A stretch of 64,000 nucleotides of DNA from Lamellibrachia satsuma (GCA_033239005.1 BSQZ01000061.1:361501-425500); one strand, 5' to 3'. Positions 52,618-63,990 are shown, counted from the stretch's first letter. The notes: a model not told the origin generated them from the sequence alone. Translations and numbers: made by a program.

Positions 52618-53644
52618 TTGTTGTTCTGAGTTGTGCGATACTGTCATACAGAATCACTGTTATGCCTACCCGTCTTTTCCTTCGGCGTCTTCACGGCTCA
52701 GAACTATTTTTGTATTTGCTTGATAGTCATTTGTGAAAGCACGCAAACGATTAGATTAATTCTTTAAATGTCTTCAAGTCTTTTGTACTGTTCAATTATA
52801 ACGATTCTGACAGATGTGTATGTGTTATATTAATTAATACCAAATGCGACATCTATAGTATTGTATATTTTCAGAATTGTTTCTTGGTTTCCCTTTTTAG
52901 TAAAGGTTTATTGTTATTACAATAAAATTGTTTACTGTGCACTTTGTTTACTTATTTGGTTAGAGAACAGTATGATAAGGTAATATAAACGAACAATACC
53001 TAATTTTATAGAAGCTTTAGAATACTCTGATACCAACTGTCTACTCACATAAATATGACAATGACTGAACCCTCCATGAGCTAAATTGAAAGTGTTCCTA
53101 ACAGATGACAAAGAGCAGGTTCTGACTGATGCCTTGCTTGTCATGCTGAAGTATCAATATTCCTGCTCAGATATTCTATTGCTAGCACATATTATTCCAC
53201 GATGAAGTGGTGCGTAATATGTGGCACCTCGACCACTGTAGCCAAACGCTGCAGTTCTGGCACAGCAGTGCTAAGGACGACGATATATCTTTGCTAATCA
53301 GATAATGTGGTGCCATCGACCGCTGTCGTCCTGCTGCTTGCGCTCATCAGTACACTACTTGCGAATAATCTGTGTGGAGAGCGGTGATGGGCACTCGGAT
53401 AGGATGCGTGTTGTGCTGCTGTATCTAGTTTCTTCTGGATCAATGGTAAATATGCTAGGTGCAAACACAATAAGTGCAGTTCATTATCACAGTCCAATAA
53501 GTATTGTTCTTCAAGATAAGTGAACATTTGGTAGAAAGGTGACAAGCATCCCTGAAAGACATCCACCCATAGTCTTTCAATGCGTTGATTATGGACGCTG
53601 GTACCAATCGTAGCACTTCCTCTATTCGCTCCTCTGTGTTGCGC

Positions 53645-54131
53645 CATACATCGAGCTACATGACCATTCTCACCCCTCGTCCATTCTCACTCTGGATGAC
53701 AGCCCATACTGTCCATACATCGAGCTACATGACCATTCTCCACCCTCGTCCATTCTCACTCTGGATGGCAGCCCATACTGTCCATAAATCGAGCTACATG
53801 ACCATTCTCCACCCCTCGTCCATTCTCACTCTGGATGGAAGCCCACACTGTCCATACATCGAGCTACATTACCATTCTCCACCCCTCGTCCATTCTCACT
53901 CTGGATGGCAGCCCATACTGTCCGTACATCGAGCTACATGACCATTCTCCACCCCTCGTCCATTCTCACTCTGGATGGCAGCCCATACTGTCCATACATC
54001 GAGCTACATGACCATTATCCACCCCCTCGTCCATTCTCACTCTGGATGACAGCCCATACTGTCCATACATCGAGCTACATGACCATTCTCCACCCCCTCA
54101 TCCATTCTCACTCTGGATGGCAGCCCATACT
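53645..54131 (-). repeat. ~69-bp minisatellite derived from the integrase catalytic segment, seven copies
   Basis: Each unit, on the minus strand, encodes YGLPSRVRMDEG plus the following codons (TATGGGCTGCCATCCAGAGT ... GTAGCTCGATGTATGG). One copy is the expected integrase segment holding the second catalytic Asp; the other six are tandem duplicates, with small length changes (68-70 bp) that shift frame. Confidence 0.9.
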
Positions 54132-55219
54132 GCTCGACAGCCTCGAGAAATGCTACATAAACAGTATCTGCCTTGTTTTGGTAGCCACCTTCAGGTAGGT
54201 AATCAATCGACTGTGACCATCAATTCCTCCAAGGACGACGAACCTCCATCTGTTTATAGGACAATGAAGAGCACTAGAAAGTATCGACGAAATAAAAGTA
54301 ATTAAAGACGAAGGTATACTTTCCATAGTGAAGTAAGATAAAATATTATTAAATGTCATTACGAAGTCAACACTGATTAACATGCACAAGTCGTGTACTC
54401 CTTCAAACAGTTACATACTTATTAGATAACATATACAAAAACACATATGCTTTATGTATCCAAACGTGTTCGTCTTTGTTATATTTGAATCATGCGTACA
54501 ATATGAGGCATGGCTAAAATAAGTTTTTGGTAATTAATTTGAACGAGATTTAAATATTTTCATTGTTAAATATTTCATTGATAATTACACATACTGAAAT
54601 AATTTAAGTTACATACCTGATAAGTTTATGGTTTCCATCAATATGCCACAAAGCATTCGGTGTAGGAACATTGTACAAGCGTCTCTGAACAGTGTTTCCC
54701 CAGCGAAGAGCTACACCAGCAGCATTCATTTTTATTATTGCTCTTTGAACTCGTTGGAAAGGCACCAGTATGCCAATGGACTCCAAACGTGCTCGTGCCC
54801 CTCGGTACCCGATGTTCAAGTTATATGTGGTCACAGTTTTCAATCGAGCCTCAAGTTCATCATCATTTATCATCGAGTATCGCTGGCTGATACTAATTCC
54901 AAATTCTCTGCATGAAAACAAGATAAAAACTACAACCTAAACAAGATAAGTATGTACGAGATTAATAAATTTTAGCTATTATAATTCTTAGTCATGCAAT
55001 ACATACAGGCAGTACCAAGACAATATGAAGTTGTTAAACCATCCAGGATGCCTACCTTGAATTTAACACCATGCCCTTCAAACCATCATCAAAACAAATT
55101 CTCCTCAGAACAAAGAGAGACTGCCGTCTACCTTTGTCTTGGTAAATGATCTGTACATGACAAACGTGATAGGAACTGCATTTGGTGGTCAAAATATAAG
55201 TGTTTAACTGTATGTTGGA

Positions 55220-55405
55220 TTAAAATGACTAGTACCATTTGTCTTCTGTAATTCACCCCTTTTTCTATCCAATTGATGATCCAACTGATTATGTCGTCCC
55301 CATCCCAGTAGCAATCGTTGATGTGACAATTTATCGAAAGCTTTCTGGAAATCTAAGTAGATAATATCAACTGGTGACTTGTCCCCTCCCTCCTGTCAAT
55401 TCAGG
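55220..55405 (-). pseudogene. CR1-like LINE fragment inside the integrase locus
   Basis: The minus strand reads KSPVDIIYLDFQKAFDKLSH QRLLL (in two parts) and, after a shift, GDDIISWIINWI. This is the palm region of the same family as the LINE at 26695-29220. Confidence 0.78.
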
Positions 55406-55984
55406 ATAATGAATAAAAACTGTCTAGTTATAAACATATTGTCGTAACCAGTAACGACCACTCGTCCAATCATTACTCATATTAACCAGCTTTTTGCAAA
55501 TCGTGATAAGAGTACATATTTATGGATGTATACATTTCACTCCATGTACGATAAACAAACAATAAAATTATACATGTCTTACTCTATAAATATAACTACC
55601 TAAATCTTCTTAAGTTTATACAGCTTTAGTTTGACATATACAAATTAAAACTATCTAGCATAACCATAGCATAGGCGCTATGCCATAGGTATTCACATTA
55701 TGGTTATGATTAATATAGTGTACATATATTACTTACGTTGCAATCGCTTAATAGTCCTTGCATTTAATTTTTTGTTTCCACGACGTGACTGTTTATTCTG
55801 GTAAGGTTTCTTGTGACCTCTCGCATTCGCCGGATAGCTTCTTGTGGCCCAATAGCGTGCTGCGAGTGTGATCTTACTACATCGGCCACAATCTGACGAA
55901 TCGTTCCTAATAAATATATGATTGACTGAGCATTAAATATACCAGCCATGACATAAAACAAAATGTCAAAGATATAACTATCAC

Positions 55985-56385
55985 GTAGGAATGTTGTTTC
56001 GCTGGTTCCGATTGGCTACAATTAAAAGCACGCATTTAATTATTTAAAGGCATGCCTTTAAATAATTAAGTACGCGTATTTAATTTTAACCAATCAGAAC
56101 CTACGAACCAACATTCTATCAATACACTTCGCTGGCTCCGATTGGTTACAATTAAATACGCGTATTTAATTATTTAAAGGCATGCCTTTAACATTACATT
56201 CGTGTACTTAATTAATTAAAAGCATGCCTTTAACATTACATACGCGCATTTAATTAATTAAAGGCATGCTTTTAATGTCACAACCACGCCTTTAACTTTA
56301 CATATGCGTATTTAAATAATTAAAGGTATGTCTTGAATTAATTAAAGGCGTGCCACTAATTATTTAAAGACATGCCTTTAAACAT
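55985..56385 (-). repeat. Right terminal inverted repeat with palindromic modules
   Basis: Reverse complement of the left repeat, in the same order: TTTAAAGGCATGTCTTTAAA, GGCACGCCTTT, AATACGCATATGTAAAGTTA, then CCAATC blocks (AACCAATCGGAGCCAGCGAA; TAGCCAATCGGAACCAGCGA). Confidence 0.85.
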
Positions 56386-56541
56386 TAAAGGTGACTCTTA
56401 TATGCTGTCATACCCATGGCCTGGGGCCGGGCCATGGCATTGTTGCCATCGCGAGCGCTATCAGATCGCAGATTGATCATCTGAATTTAACTTATATGAT
56501 GACACGGTTACAAGTATTTCAATACGCCTATATTTTGTTTG

Positions 56542-57442
56542 GGCGATCTTTTACTTTCTGACCTAACCATGAAAATGACCACCTAGCGCACCTAAACTGC
56601 TCCTCGTATATCTACTATACATATATACATGTCACGTAGTCACAAAAGTACATTTACTTTCTCAAAACGATAAAAATTTACAAAAGAATTAAACCAAAAC
56701 ATCGCCATCTCCTACGTGTAGTGCCAAGGCTACCGTAAAATCGATGCATATGATGGCGTCGTTCAGTTTCACCGAAACTCCGTTCGACGGCGCTGCTATT
56801 ACAATTATGCATTTGTTTTAATTGTGCGTGCGTGCGTGCGTGCGTGCCTCATTGTGTGTAATTATGTATATATCTCAGTATTATTTGTATTTTTTCTGTG
56901 TTCTATATATGAAATGTCATATTCTTAGATAATTAGTGTTATTCATATTATCATCATATTGTGTTATATATGTATTTTAAGTATCTCTGAATGGACTATC
57001 TTAATACTAATTTCCTTTTTTAAATACAGTAATCACGTTGGCTCCAGTATTAACGCATAATTTAAAGAGTACTGTCAAATGTAATAGAAATTACCTCAAT
57101 AAAAATTGTATTATTACTTTGTCGCAATATTAGTTACTATTATGTATCTGTTGATACCACTTATATATCTAGAGTTAGTGTTACCTCCCATAATCGGTAT
57201 GAAGTTAAACACAAAATAAGACACACGCGCGTAGATATAATATATAACGCATATGTAACACAGTCTTCAGGAAAAGTAGCATGTTTTTATTCGGCATGTA
57301 GATGTTTCACACATCAAAAAAATATATTGTTAAAACAGCATCACAACCAGACATCACATAATATTAATACATGTAATCATCACCATTTATTTAAATTACA
57401 ATAACGTCAACTTATAACATTTTACTAGTTGCAGTACACACA

Positions 57443-57494
<52 letters not shown>

Positions 57495-57822
57495 TATAAT
57501 AATGATAAGTATATATGTATAGCACACGTGTGCTTAAAATACATAGTTTATGAAATTAATGAGTTAAATAAATTAGTACAATAATAAATACTAATTAATA
57601 AATAAGTAAGTGTCATAGGAGTTTCGGTGAAACTGGACGACACCTTGTCATATGCATCGATTTTACGGTAGCCGTGCTACCAGGCGTAGGCGCCGTAGGA
57701 GATAGCGATGTTTTGGTTTAATTCTTTTGTATTTTTGTGTATATGTATATGAGGTATATGAGGAGAAAGTTGGTGCTCTAGGTGGTCGTTTTCATGGTTA
57801 GGTCAGAAAGTAAAAGATCGCC
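56542..57822. mobile_element. MULE-like non-autonomous element with ~220-bp TIRs
   Basis: Left and inverted right ends begin GGCGATCTTTTACTTTCTGA and stay alignable to CAGTTTCACCGAAACTCC, roughly 56542-56785 and 57605-57822, with one ~25-base gap. Flanking octamers TTTGTTTG (56534-56541) and TTTGGTTG (57823-57830) match 7 of 8. (GTGC)n and (CACG)n arrays at 56826 and 57436 sit internally in mirror positions. No transposase is present. Confidence 0.82.
57428..57494. repeat. (CACG)n / (CA)n microsatellite
   Basis: About 12 CACG units followed by a short CA run, inside the MULE-like element. Confidence 0.97.
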
Positions 57823-57880
57823 TTTGGTTGTCTTCTATACAAACACAGTACTGCATATACGTCGATTACTGCATTACTAA

Positions 57881-57934
57881 CCTGTAAAACTGGCAGATAT
57901 GCCAACGTTCTTGAAATACAACCGCAAGCCGCCA
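57881..57934 (-). CDS. Likely first coding exon of a minus-strand gene
   Basis: The minus strand has ATGGCGGCTTGCGGTTGTAT... encoding MAACGCISRTLAYLPVLQ and then donor CAG|GTTAGT. The peptide (no acidic residues, one Arg, hydrophobic) resembles a mitochondrial presequence. ATGGCGGC is a strong start context. Downstream exons would lie at lower coordinates, beyond the transposons, and none could be identified. Confidence 0.5.
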
Positions 57935-57975
57935 TCTCAACGTCGGAAGCACACGCATGCGCACTTTGCTACCGA
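57935..57975 (-). promoter_or_regulatory. CpG-rich promoter with NRF1-like site
   Basis: About 20 bases upstream of the start codon on the minus strand lies GTGCGCATGCGTGTG, which fits the palindromic NRF1 consensus typical of nuclear genes for mitochondrial proteins. The local CpG density is high. Confidence 0.45.
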
Positions 57976-57999
57976 TGACTTTGTCCGTGTGTCAATCAA

Positions 58000-58070
58000 G
58001 AGGCCTATGAGCAGTTTATCCGTGTGTCAAGCAAGAGGCAAATAAGCAGTTTATGCTCAAGCTGCCCGGA
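58000..58070. repeat. 35-bp tandem duplication
   Basis: Two copies containing CCGTGTGTCAAKCAAGAGGC followed by AAGCAG/ATGAGCAG. Confidence 0.75.
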
Positions 58071-60017
58071 GGCCACCTACAAAAAAGGTCCACGGAGTTG
58101 GTAACTGTTGGTGCGGCAACTGATAAAGCTATTGTTCCGATGTTTGTCTGGGAAGGAAAAGTGGATTACCGAAGCTGTCTATGCTGTCTTGCAGGTGTAA
58201 GGATGAAATTGCTTAATATGTAGTTGTGCAGATCTTAAAAGTAATGAGATATCGGACAGGGAGCCAATGCAATGATTTAATAACATCTTATTGGCCAAAA
58301 TAAGTCCTAATCGTCGAGTAGTCCGGAGTGGATCACCTAAACGAGACGACTGGGGGGTCGTTGGGCTGGTTGGGCAGTAAGACTAAGACTGGATTTTTCT
58401 AAGGAGACGTTATCTGAGTCACTGGTCGTACCAGATATGTGATTTCTATGAGAGTGGTTCAGCTTTTCTCACCTTCCTGATCGGTCCTAATCCTTTCGAG
58501 TAATTTGACTATACACGAGATACATAAATGGAAAATCCGTTGAGAATATTCAAGTGTAAAGGACACCAACTTCGGCAACGCGATTGTTGTTTACGACTTG
58601 TTACGTCATCGCAACTGTGTATTTGACTGTAATTCATAGCTCCTAACAAACAAGAACGTTATTGTGTTTCCAGGCGTATTTTTAATGCAAACACTATCCA
58701 CAATTGTATGTAATTGAAAATGAGAGGTTTCTTTACTACAAATAGGAACGTACCAAATCAAAATAAAGATGTGCAGAATCTGCATATCAAATGTAAGTTG
58801 CGGCAGTGGTGAAATTAGCAGTAGCGCCACTGGTCGGAGTTTGGGATTAACAAAGGAGATATATTCATAGCAACAGGGAGAGCGGTGATTACTTCGTAGA
58901 AACGAGACGTGTTTTACTGCTGCACATGAAACTATGAAAACATTCACAAATGTTTGACATTTGAAATTTCGGTAGAGGTAAGCCATGCCGGCTTATTTTA
59001 GCTCTATTGCTAACATCAAAAAACGGACATTTTAAACGTTGACTTTACGTATGTAGACACCCGTGATGTCTGTACGGCACTGTTTTACCGAGATTCACAC
59101 TGATTAATTGTAGAACTATCATTTATGACTGTACTTCATTGTTCATTTACTGCCGATTAAATACCTACGCCAGACGAGCCTGGAACTTGAATGTCTGACC
59201 CGATTCACTTCACTGAATAACATATCCACCTACTTTACTTCGGTAAGTGCACTTCATTTTATATAAGGAGACAGCCTATTATTATTGCTGTACAGGCAGT
59301 TAGTTATCTGGCAGTTATCTGACACGTGTGGTGAATAAATCGTGAGCTCTCGTAGATTTATGCCAGTGGTTAGCTTGGCCACATGCCAATTTAGGTCTCG
59401 CTCTGTATGGTAATCATGTTAATGTATTGCTAAGTTTAAGTAAGGTAATCGATCAAAGAGAACAGGTAAGAAGAGATGGAGATAGTTCACGTGGATAACT
59501 CATTAGAATGTCAACTAATTCGGCAATAAGGTTAAGGATGTAAATTCAGCTGAACAGGCATACACCTGGAGGTTGACCTACATATGGGCAACGAATGATA
59601 CGTAGAGTGATACGTATATGATGGATGCTTTGATGTGTATTCCTGAACTTTATTAATCGTGCCGCAAACATTGTTCTAATTTCAATGCACCATCTCATGC
59701 GAAAATTTAAATTATAACATATATATTGTATTCTAGACTCCATATATAAAAGATAACGAAATAGAGAGACAAAGCAAACAATGGGAGAGGGAGAGGTAAA
59801 TAAAAGAAGCAGGAAGGAAGGAGGGAGGGAGGGAAAGAGAGACGAACAGACACAGAGACACAGAGAGTGAGAGAGAAATTAGAACCGTCACACATTGATC
59901 CTAGTAATCACAGAATAAGTCTTCTTCATTATCGTGTCAGAAGATAATGATCTTCCTTCATTCGATGGTCTTCATTAATCACAAGTGCGTCCGGCCAATT
60001 CAACCACATTATTACAT
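58071..60017. other. Intergenic; no supported gene
   Basis: Holds a 126-codon minus-strand frame (58606-58986) of no recognised family, a splice-donor-like TTCG|GTAAGT at 59241 and a purine-rich tract at 59765-59880. I call no gene. Confidence 0.4.
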
Positions 60018-61364
60018 TAGGGTAGGGTGGGACAAGCAGCCCCCTTTAAGGGAAAATTGCTACATTTATACATAAACGTATAATAATAATAATAACAATT
60101 TATTTATTTGCAATCATGTAGATTGAATAAAAGTACAGGAACAAAATATGCATTTGCTAAAACTATATGTGTACATTTTGTTAGAAAATATTTTAAACTA
60201 AAAAACAGTATTATTTTGTGGTATCTATGCTGGAATACGATTGTTGTGTGGTTGCAGTTTGTAATACCAAAACATTAGTGAAGACTGACAACACCAAAGA
60301 ATGTTATCGTTAATTAAATATATAGTCCATAGGGTCCTGCCGCCAAGGGTGTGCAAGACGCCCCCTCCTATGCAAAAAACCCCTCGGGGGCGTCTTGCCT
60401 CATATCAGTTGCAGTCTATCTCCATTGTATACAAATACGAATACGGAAATGAAACAAACTATTCCGAAATGTAAAAATCAATGTGTTTTATTATTTTATC
60501 AAGACAGGCATCAAAAATGCATCATTTAGTTACTCTCGGGTTCGCTGTTAGGGCAAATAAAACAACGCACTTCTAGCGTGTAGTCATTGTACAACTGAAA
60601 CTGTACCGACGCCTCCCGAGGACTACGAAGGGCTCGCCGTGTATGACATACAGCCAGATGCTTCCTCTTCGTTGCTGGGACTGAAGCGTCTTCTCTTTTG
60701 CTTCTTCGCTGCGATCAAAAAGTTGAACTTGTGTTTGATGAATTACAGTTTATTGCGAAACAATACTAACTTAGTTTTTACGATGCGGCACCTTTATGAC
60801 CGAGGATAACGCGTATTGCGTAATATGCACTTATTAATTAAGTAATACAGTGTATCCCGAATTATGACATACCATCTAAGCGAAAAAATAGATCGTATAT
60901 TTGAAAACACGTAGTTTTTATGAAAGTAAAAACATTTCTAATCACGACTATAAATTGACCAAATCGTGTGTTAGCAGAACACCCACGGGGGCGTCTTGCC
61001 CCCAGTAGACATGATGTAAATATATCTTAATTCCCGCGATAATATTAATTAGTGCCTACATTTTGTAAAAAATAAAAGGAACCGTATACACTAGTGCTGT
61101 ATATAAAACAGGCTGCACGATGTTAAATGTGATCTGTGTGTTTAGCACATCATTGAAAATATACATTTTTGACATCAGCCATGCAGAAAAATTGTAAATG
61201 CAGATTTTTTATACAATTTCATCTGCATGTGCTTTTGAGCAGAATGTGTACTAAGTAGCAGCGTTGTATTCATCCACCAGCAACACATAGCAAGCGCGTA
61301 TAATTGTGGAAATACGGGGGGGGGGTCTTATCCCACGGGGGCTCCATGCTCCACCCTACTACTA
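60018..61364 (-). mobile_element. TA-flanked DNA transposon with GGGTAGGGTGG termini
   Basis: Left end TAGGGTAGGGTGGGACAAGC and inverted right end TAGTAGTAGGGTGGAGCATG. GGGGGC-GTCTTGCC motifs repeat at 60340-60410, 60985 and, in altered form, 61320. An isolated identical-type end is at 63988. The architecture and TA flanks suggest the Tc1/mariner/pogo group. Confidence 0.65.
60526..60708 (-). pseudogene. C-terminal exon remnant of the transposon's protein
   Basis: After an acceptor-like GATCGCAG, the minus strand is open for 60 codons with RRSKREDASVPATKRKHLAV and LEVRCFICPNSEPESN before TAA. The C-x2-C pair and position resemble the last exon of pogo-like transposases with a zinc-binding tail. 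No catalytic domain was found. Confidence 0.4.
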
Positions 61365-62017
61365 AATTACACACAGTGCCAGTAATGTATCTACCAACAT
61401 GCTCTGTACTTATCTGTAGTTGATGCAGTGAAAAGATGTATCGCCACAGATATTGCGCACTGCTGTCCAATCAGCGCACACTGACGTTTATTAACGATAA
61501 TTTATAAATATCGGGGCGGTGGCCACAGTCACACACAGAAAGATAGCATTAACCAAGTCGGGTGCGCGGTTGCTGCGAATGTGTGGTATCGTCTAATCTT
61601 GGGCGTGTTGAAATAGTTCCACGTATTGATGAGAAGAGCCACACTGACGACAGCGAAAGGATGTGACGGATGCACCATTTGCTGCTTGTTTCTTGAGTAA
61701 TTACTGGCAGCTTAGACTGACACAGCGGACATTACCCAAGAGCCATTTGCTGCGAGTGATTCACAACCACGTACGCCAGTCAAGTTAAGCTGATAACATT
61801 TACAGAGAACGCCCCCGCTAGTAAATGGACACCAACAAGCTTATCACAAAAGAGAAAACCGGAGAATCTGGACTACTTAGTTCTGATAACAAATAATTTG
61901 GCAAAGGAAGACTAAAGAAAAAAATAATTACAAAATAAACTGTCAACATTGCAAATGTCGGACGTTTCGAGGAAGAAAACTACCGGATATACATGATCAG
62001 TGACCTATTGTGTCGAC

Positions 62018-62959
62018 ATGGATCTACGTGTGTTCGACGATATCAGGCCTGTGATCATCAGTATCGTGATCGTTACGAACATAACACTTAACTTTATCGT
62101 GATCGCAGTAATCATCAAATATCCGCAACTGCGCGAAAATCGCACGACGCTATTTATGTTCTCCCTCACGCTCTCCGATCTCGCCGCCGGTTGCACGTGC
62201 ATGCCCATCAGCGCCGCCTTGTGTTCGAACGCGACACCAAATGTGCGGAACATGCTTCGCTACCTGCCCAAGATCCAAGCAGTTGGCCTAACTCTGTTCA
62301 GTTTGAACTCGCTACACTCTCTATGCTGGATGACCGTGTGCAAGATGGTCGCCATCTTGAAGCCGTTCCACTACGAACAACGACTCACTCGCAGTCGCTG
62401 CTACGGTATAATCGCTTGTATTTGGTTATTTGGAGCTGTGTATTCTATCATAGCAAGGCGCTTCGTTAATTCCTGGGACCACGCAACATGCATATTTGAA
62501 CAGCCAACAGCTTCAAACGTGTCACCGATGTTAATCATAGGTTTGGTATTTGGCATAATAGTTCCTCTTGTCACCATTGTCTACGCCACCGCGCGAATAT
62601 TCTTCGCGATCGTAAGAATTCACCTCGAGATCAGCACGCAGGTGCATTCGATCGGCGGGCCGAATATCGTCGCAGGAACCAGCTCGTCGTTGGCGCTACA
62701 GTCGATTCGTTCTGGTAAAAACTTATTGCTCATGTGTATGGGAATACTCGTCCTGACCACTCCTTTAACTATATACGCTGGTGCGTTAACCATTGGCATG
62801 GAAAACCTCCTGCCGTCTTGGTATAAATTCGGAGCAGTTTGGATCGTAATGTGTAATTCATCTGCAAATAGTCTCCTGTATTTGCTTCTGTTTCGATCTG
62901 TGCGAAAGAAAACGTTAGAAATGTTTACGGAGTATAGCAAATTATGTTGTTTTTGTTAG
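62018..62959 (+). CDS. Class A (rhodopsin-like) G-protein-coupled receptor, intronless
   Basis: Plasma-membrane receptor of 313 residues with seven hydrophobic segments: TM1 about 12-34 (IVIVTNITLNFIVIAVIIKY), TM2 45-68 with D54 in SLTLSDL (position 2.50), TM3 86-112, TM4 GIIACIWLFGAVYSI, TM5 LIIGLVFGIIVPLVTIVYA, TM6 LLLMCMGILVLTTPLTIYAG, TM7 FGAVWIVMCNSSANSLLY. Start: the first ATG is 62018; an in-frame TGA lies at 61994-61996. Departures from the class: DRY is CKM (108-110), the Cys at 3.25 is missing though an extracellular-loop-2 Cys remains (DHATC), CWxP in TM6 is replaced, and NPxxY is NSLLY. NAT at 71-73 is a potential glycosylation site. Length and frame are intact, so it is probably functional but orphan; the ligand is unknown. 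Confidence 0.9.
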   Translation: MDLRVFDDIRPVIISIVIVTNITLNFIVIAVIIKYPQLRENRTTLFMFSLTLSDLAAGCTCMPISAALCSNATPNVRNMLRYLPKIQAVGLTLFSLNSLHSLCWMTVCKMVAILKPFHYEQRLTRSRCYGIIACIWLFGAVYSIIARRFVNSWDHATCIFEQPTASNVSPMLIIGLVFGIIVPLVTIVYATARIFFAIVRIHLEISTQVHSIGGPNIVAGTSSSLALQSIRSGKNLLLMCMGILVLTTPLTIYAGALTIGMENLLPSWYKFGAVWIVMCNSSANSLLYLLLFRSVRKKTLEMFTEYSKLCCFC

Positions 62960-63020
62960 GCTGTTAACCTATTGGTAAACACGTAGTAGCACATTTTAAT
63001 TATTTCGTTGTAGTTATTTT

Positions 63021-63026
63021 AATAAA
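63021..63026 (+). terminator. Candidate polyadenylation signal of the GPCR gene
   Basis: AATAAA 62 bases after the receptor stop codon. Confidence 0.55.
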
Positions 63027-63029
63027 GCG

Positions 63030-63930
63030 AACTTTATATCGTGTTTTCAAGATACTTTATATGTGTTGTTAACCGCAGTGCAGAGAGCGTTCGCAACCTT
63101 TCTTACACATTGGTTTTCTTGAGCTTGTGATATATCATTGCATGTTAGATTGTAAATATCCGACATACACTGCACATTATACCGGACTGTGTGGCTTTCA
63201 TTTGCGTGTGATGCAATATACATGACATAATCATGGGCTTCGTATTTATTCCGCAATACAACAGTTTCTAAATAACAAACGCATTGACGCAAGCTATAAC
63301 ATTCAATGTCTATGTGTGGCATCTAGGCCTATATTCAGTAATTGGAGCCATGTACTCTCTATGGCGTAATCGAACTGTGAGCCGCCCCCTCTCTCTGGGC
63401 TTCTTCTAATTACACCTCACGTTTTCTACTACAAATGCAGTACATTACTATAAGCAGATTCGAGTGTTTCAATTTGTGTACCAGTTTGGCAAGTGCTTGA
63501 ATGGAGTAGGTTCTTTGACCGACTCATATTGCTTGGATGCGCCGATGAAAGCATCTGCTCTTAATCTCCTCGTCTATTGTGTATTGTTGCTAATATTGTC
63601 GCTGTAAGTATTTACAATTTTCAATTTGTGTGTGCATTGCGTGGCCAATAATTAGTTTACGAACTTAAGGTAATCATTGTTGTATAATAACAAATGAACA
63701 GTTTTAGTTTTAAGCGTGCACCTCAAAGGCAAATTGTTCAATAACTATTTGATTACGTTGCCCTTCAGCAATCGTTGTTCATGCTCATTCATGCACATAC
63801 AAAACATTCTGTTTAATAAATTCAGCCACGCTACAGGCACTGGTCGACAGTTGTTGGTTCGTCTCGTTGTTTTTGTCATGTTTTTCAATGACGAATTTGT
63901 AGACACAACCGAATGACCTGATGCTAAGCT
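63030..63930. other. Intergenic; no supported gene
   Basis: Open stretches up to 91 codons on either strand lack motifs. Nothing else is recognised. Confidence 0.45.
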
Positions 63931-63934
63931 ACCC

Positions 63935-63990
63935 CCATACCGCGGATTATCCATATCGTAGGATAAGACTCATTGCCCCACCCTACCCTA
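63935..63990 (-). mobile_element. Right end of a second GGGTAGGGTGG transposon
   Basis: The minus strand reads TA GGGTAGGGTGGGGCAATG then GTCTTATCC, matching the ends of the element at 60018-61364. Its other end was not found to the left within the window, so it may be truncated. Confidence 0.6.

Larger units (their letters stand above)
53290..55961 (-). pseudogene. DDE integrase/transposase gene (decayed, minus strand)
   Basis: Pieces on the minus strand: 55961-55764 (possible N-terminal exon, IRQIVADVVRSHSQHA), 54925-54617 (SISQRYSMINDDELEARL ... NVPTPNALWHIDGNHKLI, donor GTATGT), 54249 downward (RWRFVVLGGIDGHSRLITYL; the codon is split across the intron exactly), then VEQYGLPSRVRMDEG, and 53647-53290 (VHNQRIERLWVDVFQGCLSP). 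The catalytic residues D (HIDGN), D (RMDEG) and E (RIERLW) are all visible. This is the eukaryotic rve-like integrase family with the 'LWHIDGNHKLIRW' signature, which I would compare first to IS3EU. Frameshifts near 54160 and 53670, a shifted C-terminus and an expanded internal array show it is non-functional. Confidence 0.82.

Noticed and set aside
58606..58986. 126-codon minus-strand frame
   Set aside because: No recognisable family, and the initiator region shows no promoter or splice evidence; kept as intergenic.
62000..62017. GPCR start at 62000
   Set aside because: Position 62000 is GTG; the first in-frame ATG is 62018, preceded by an in-frame stop at 61994.
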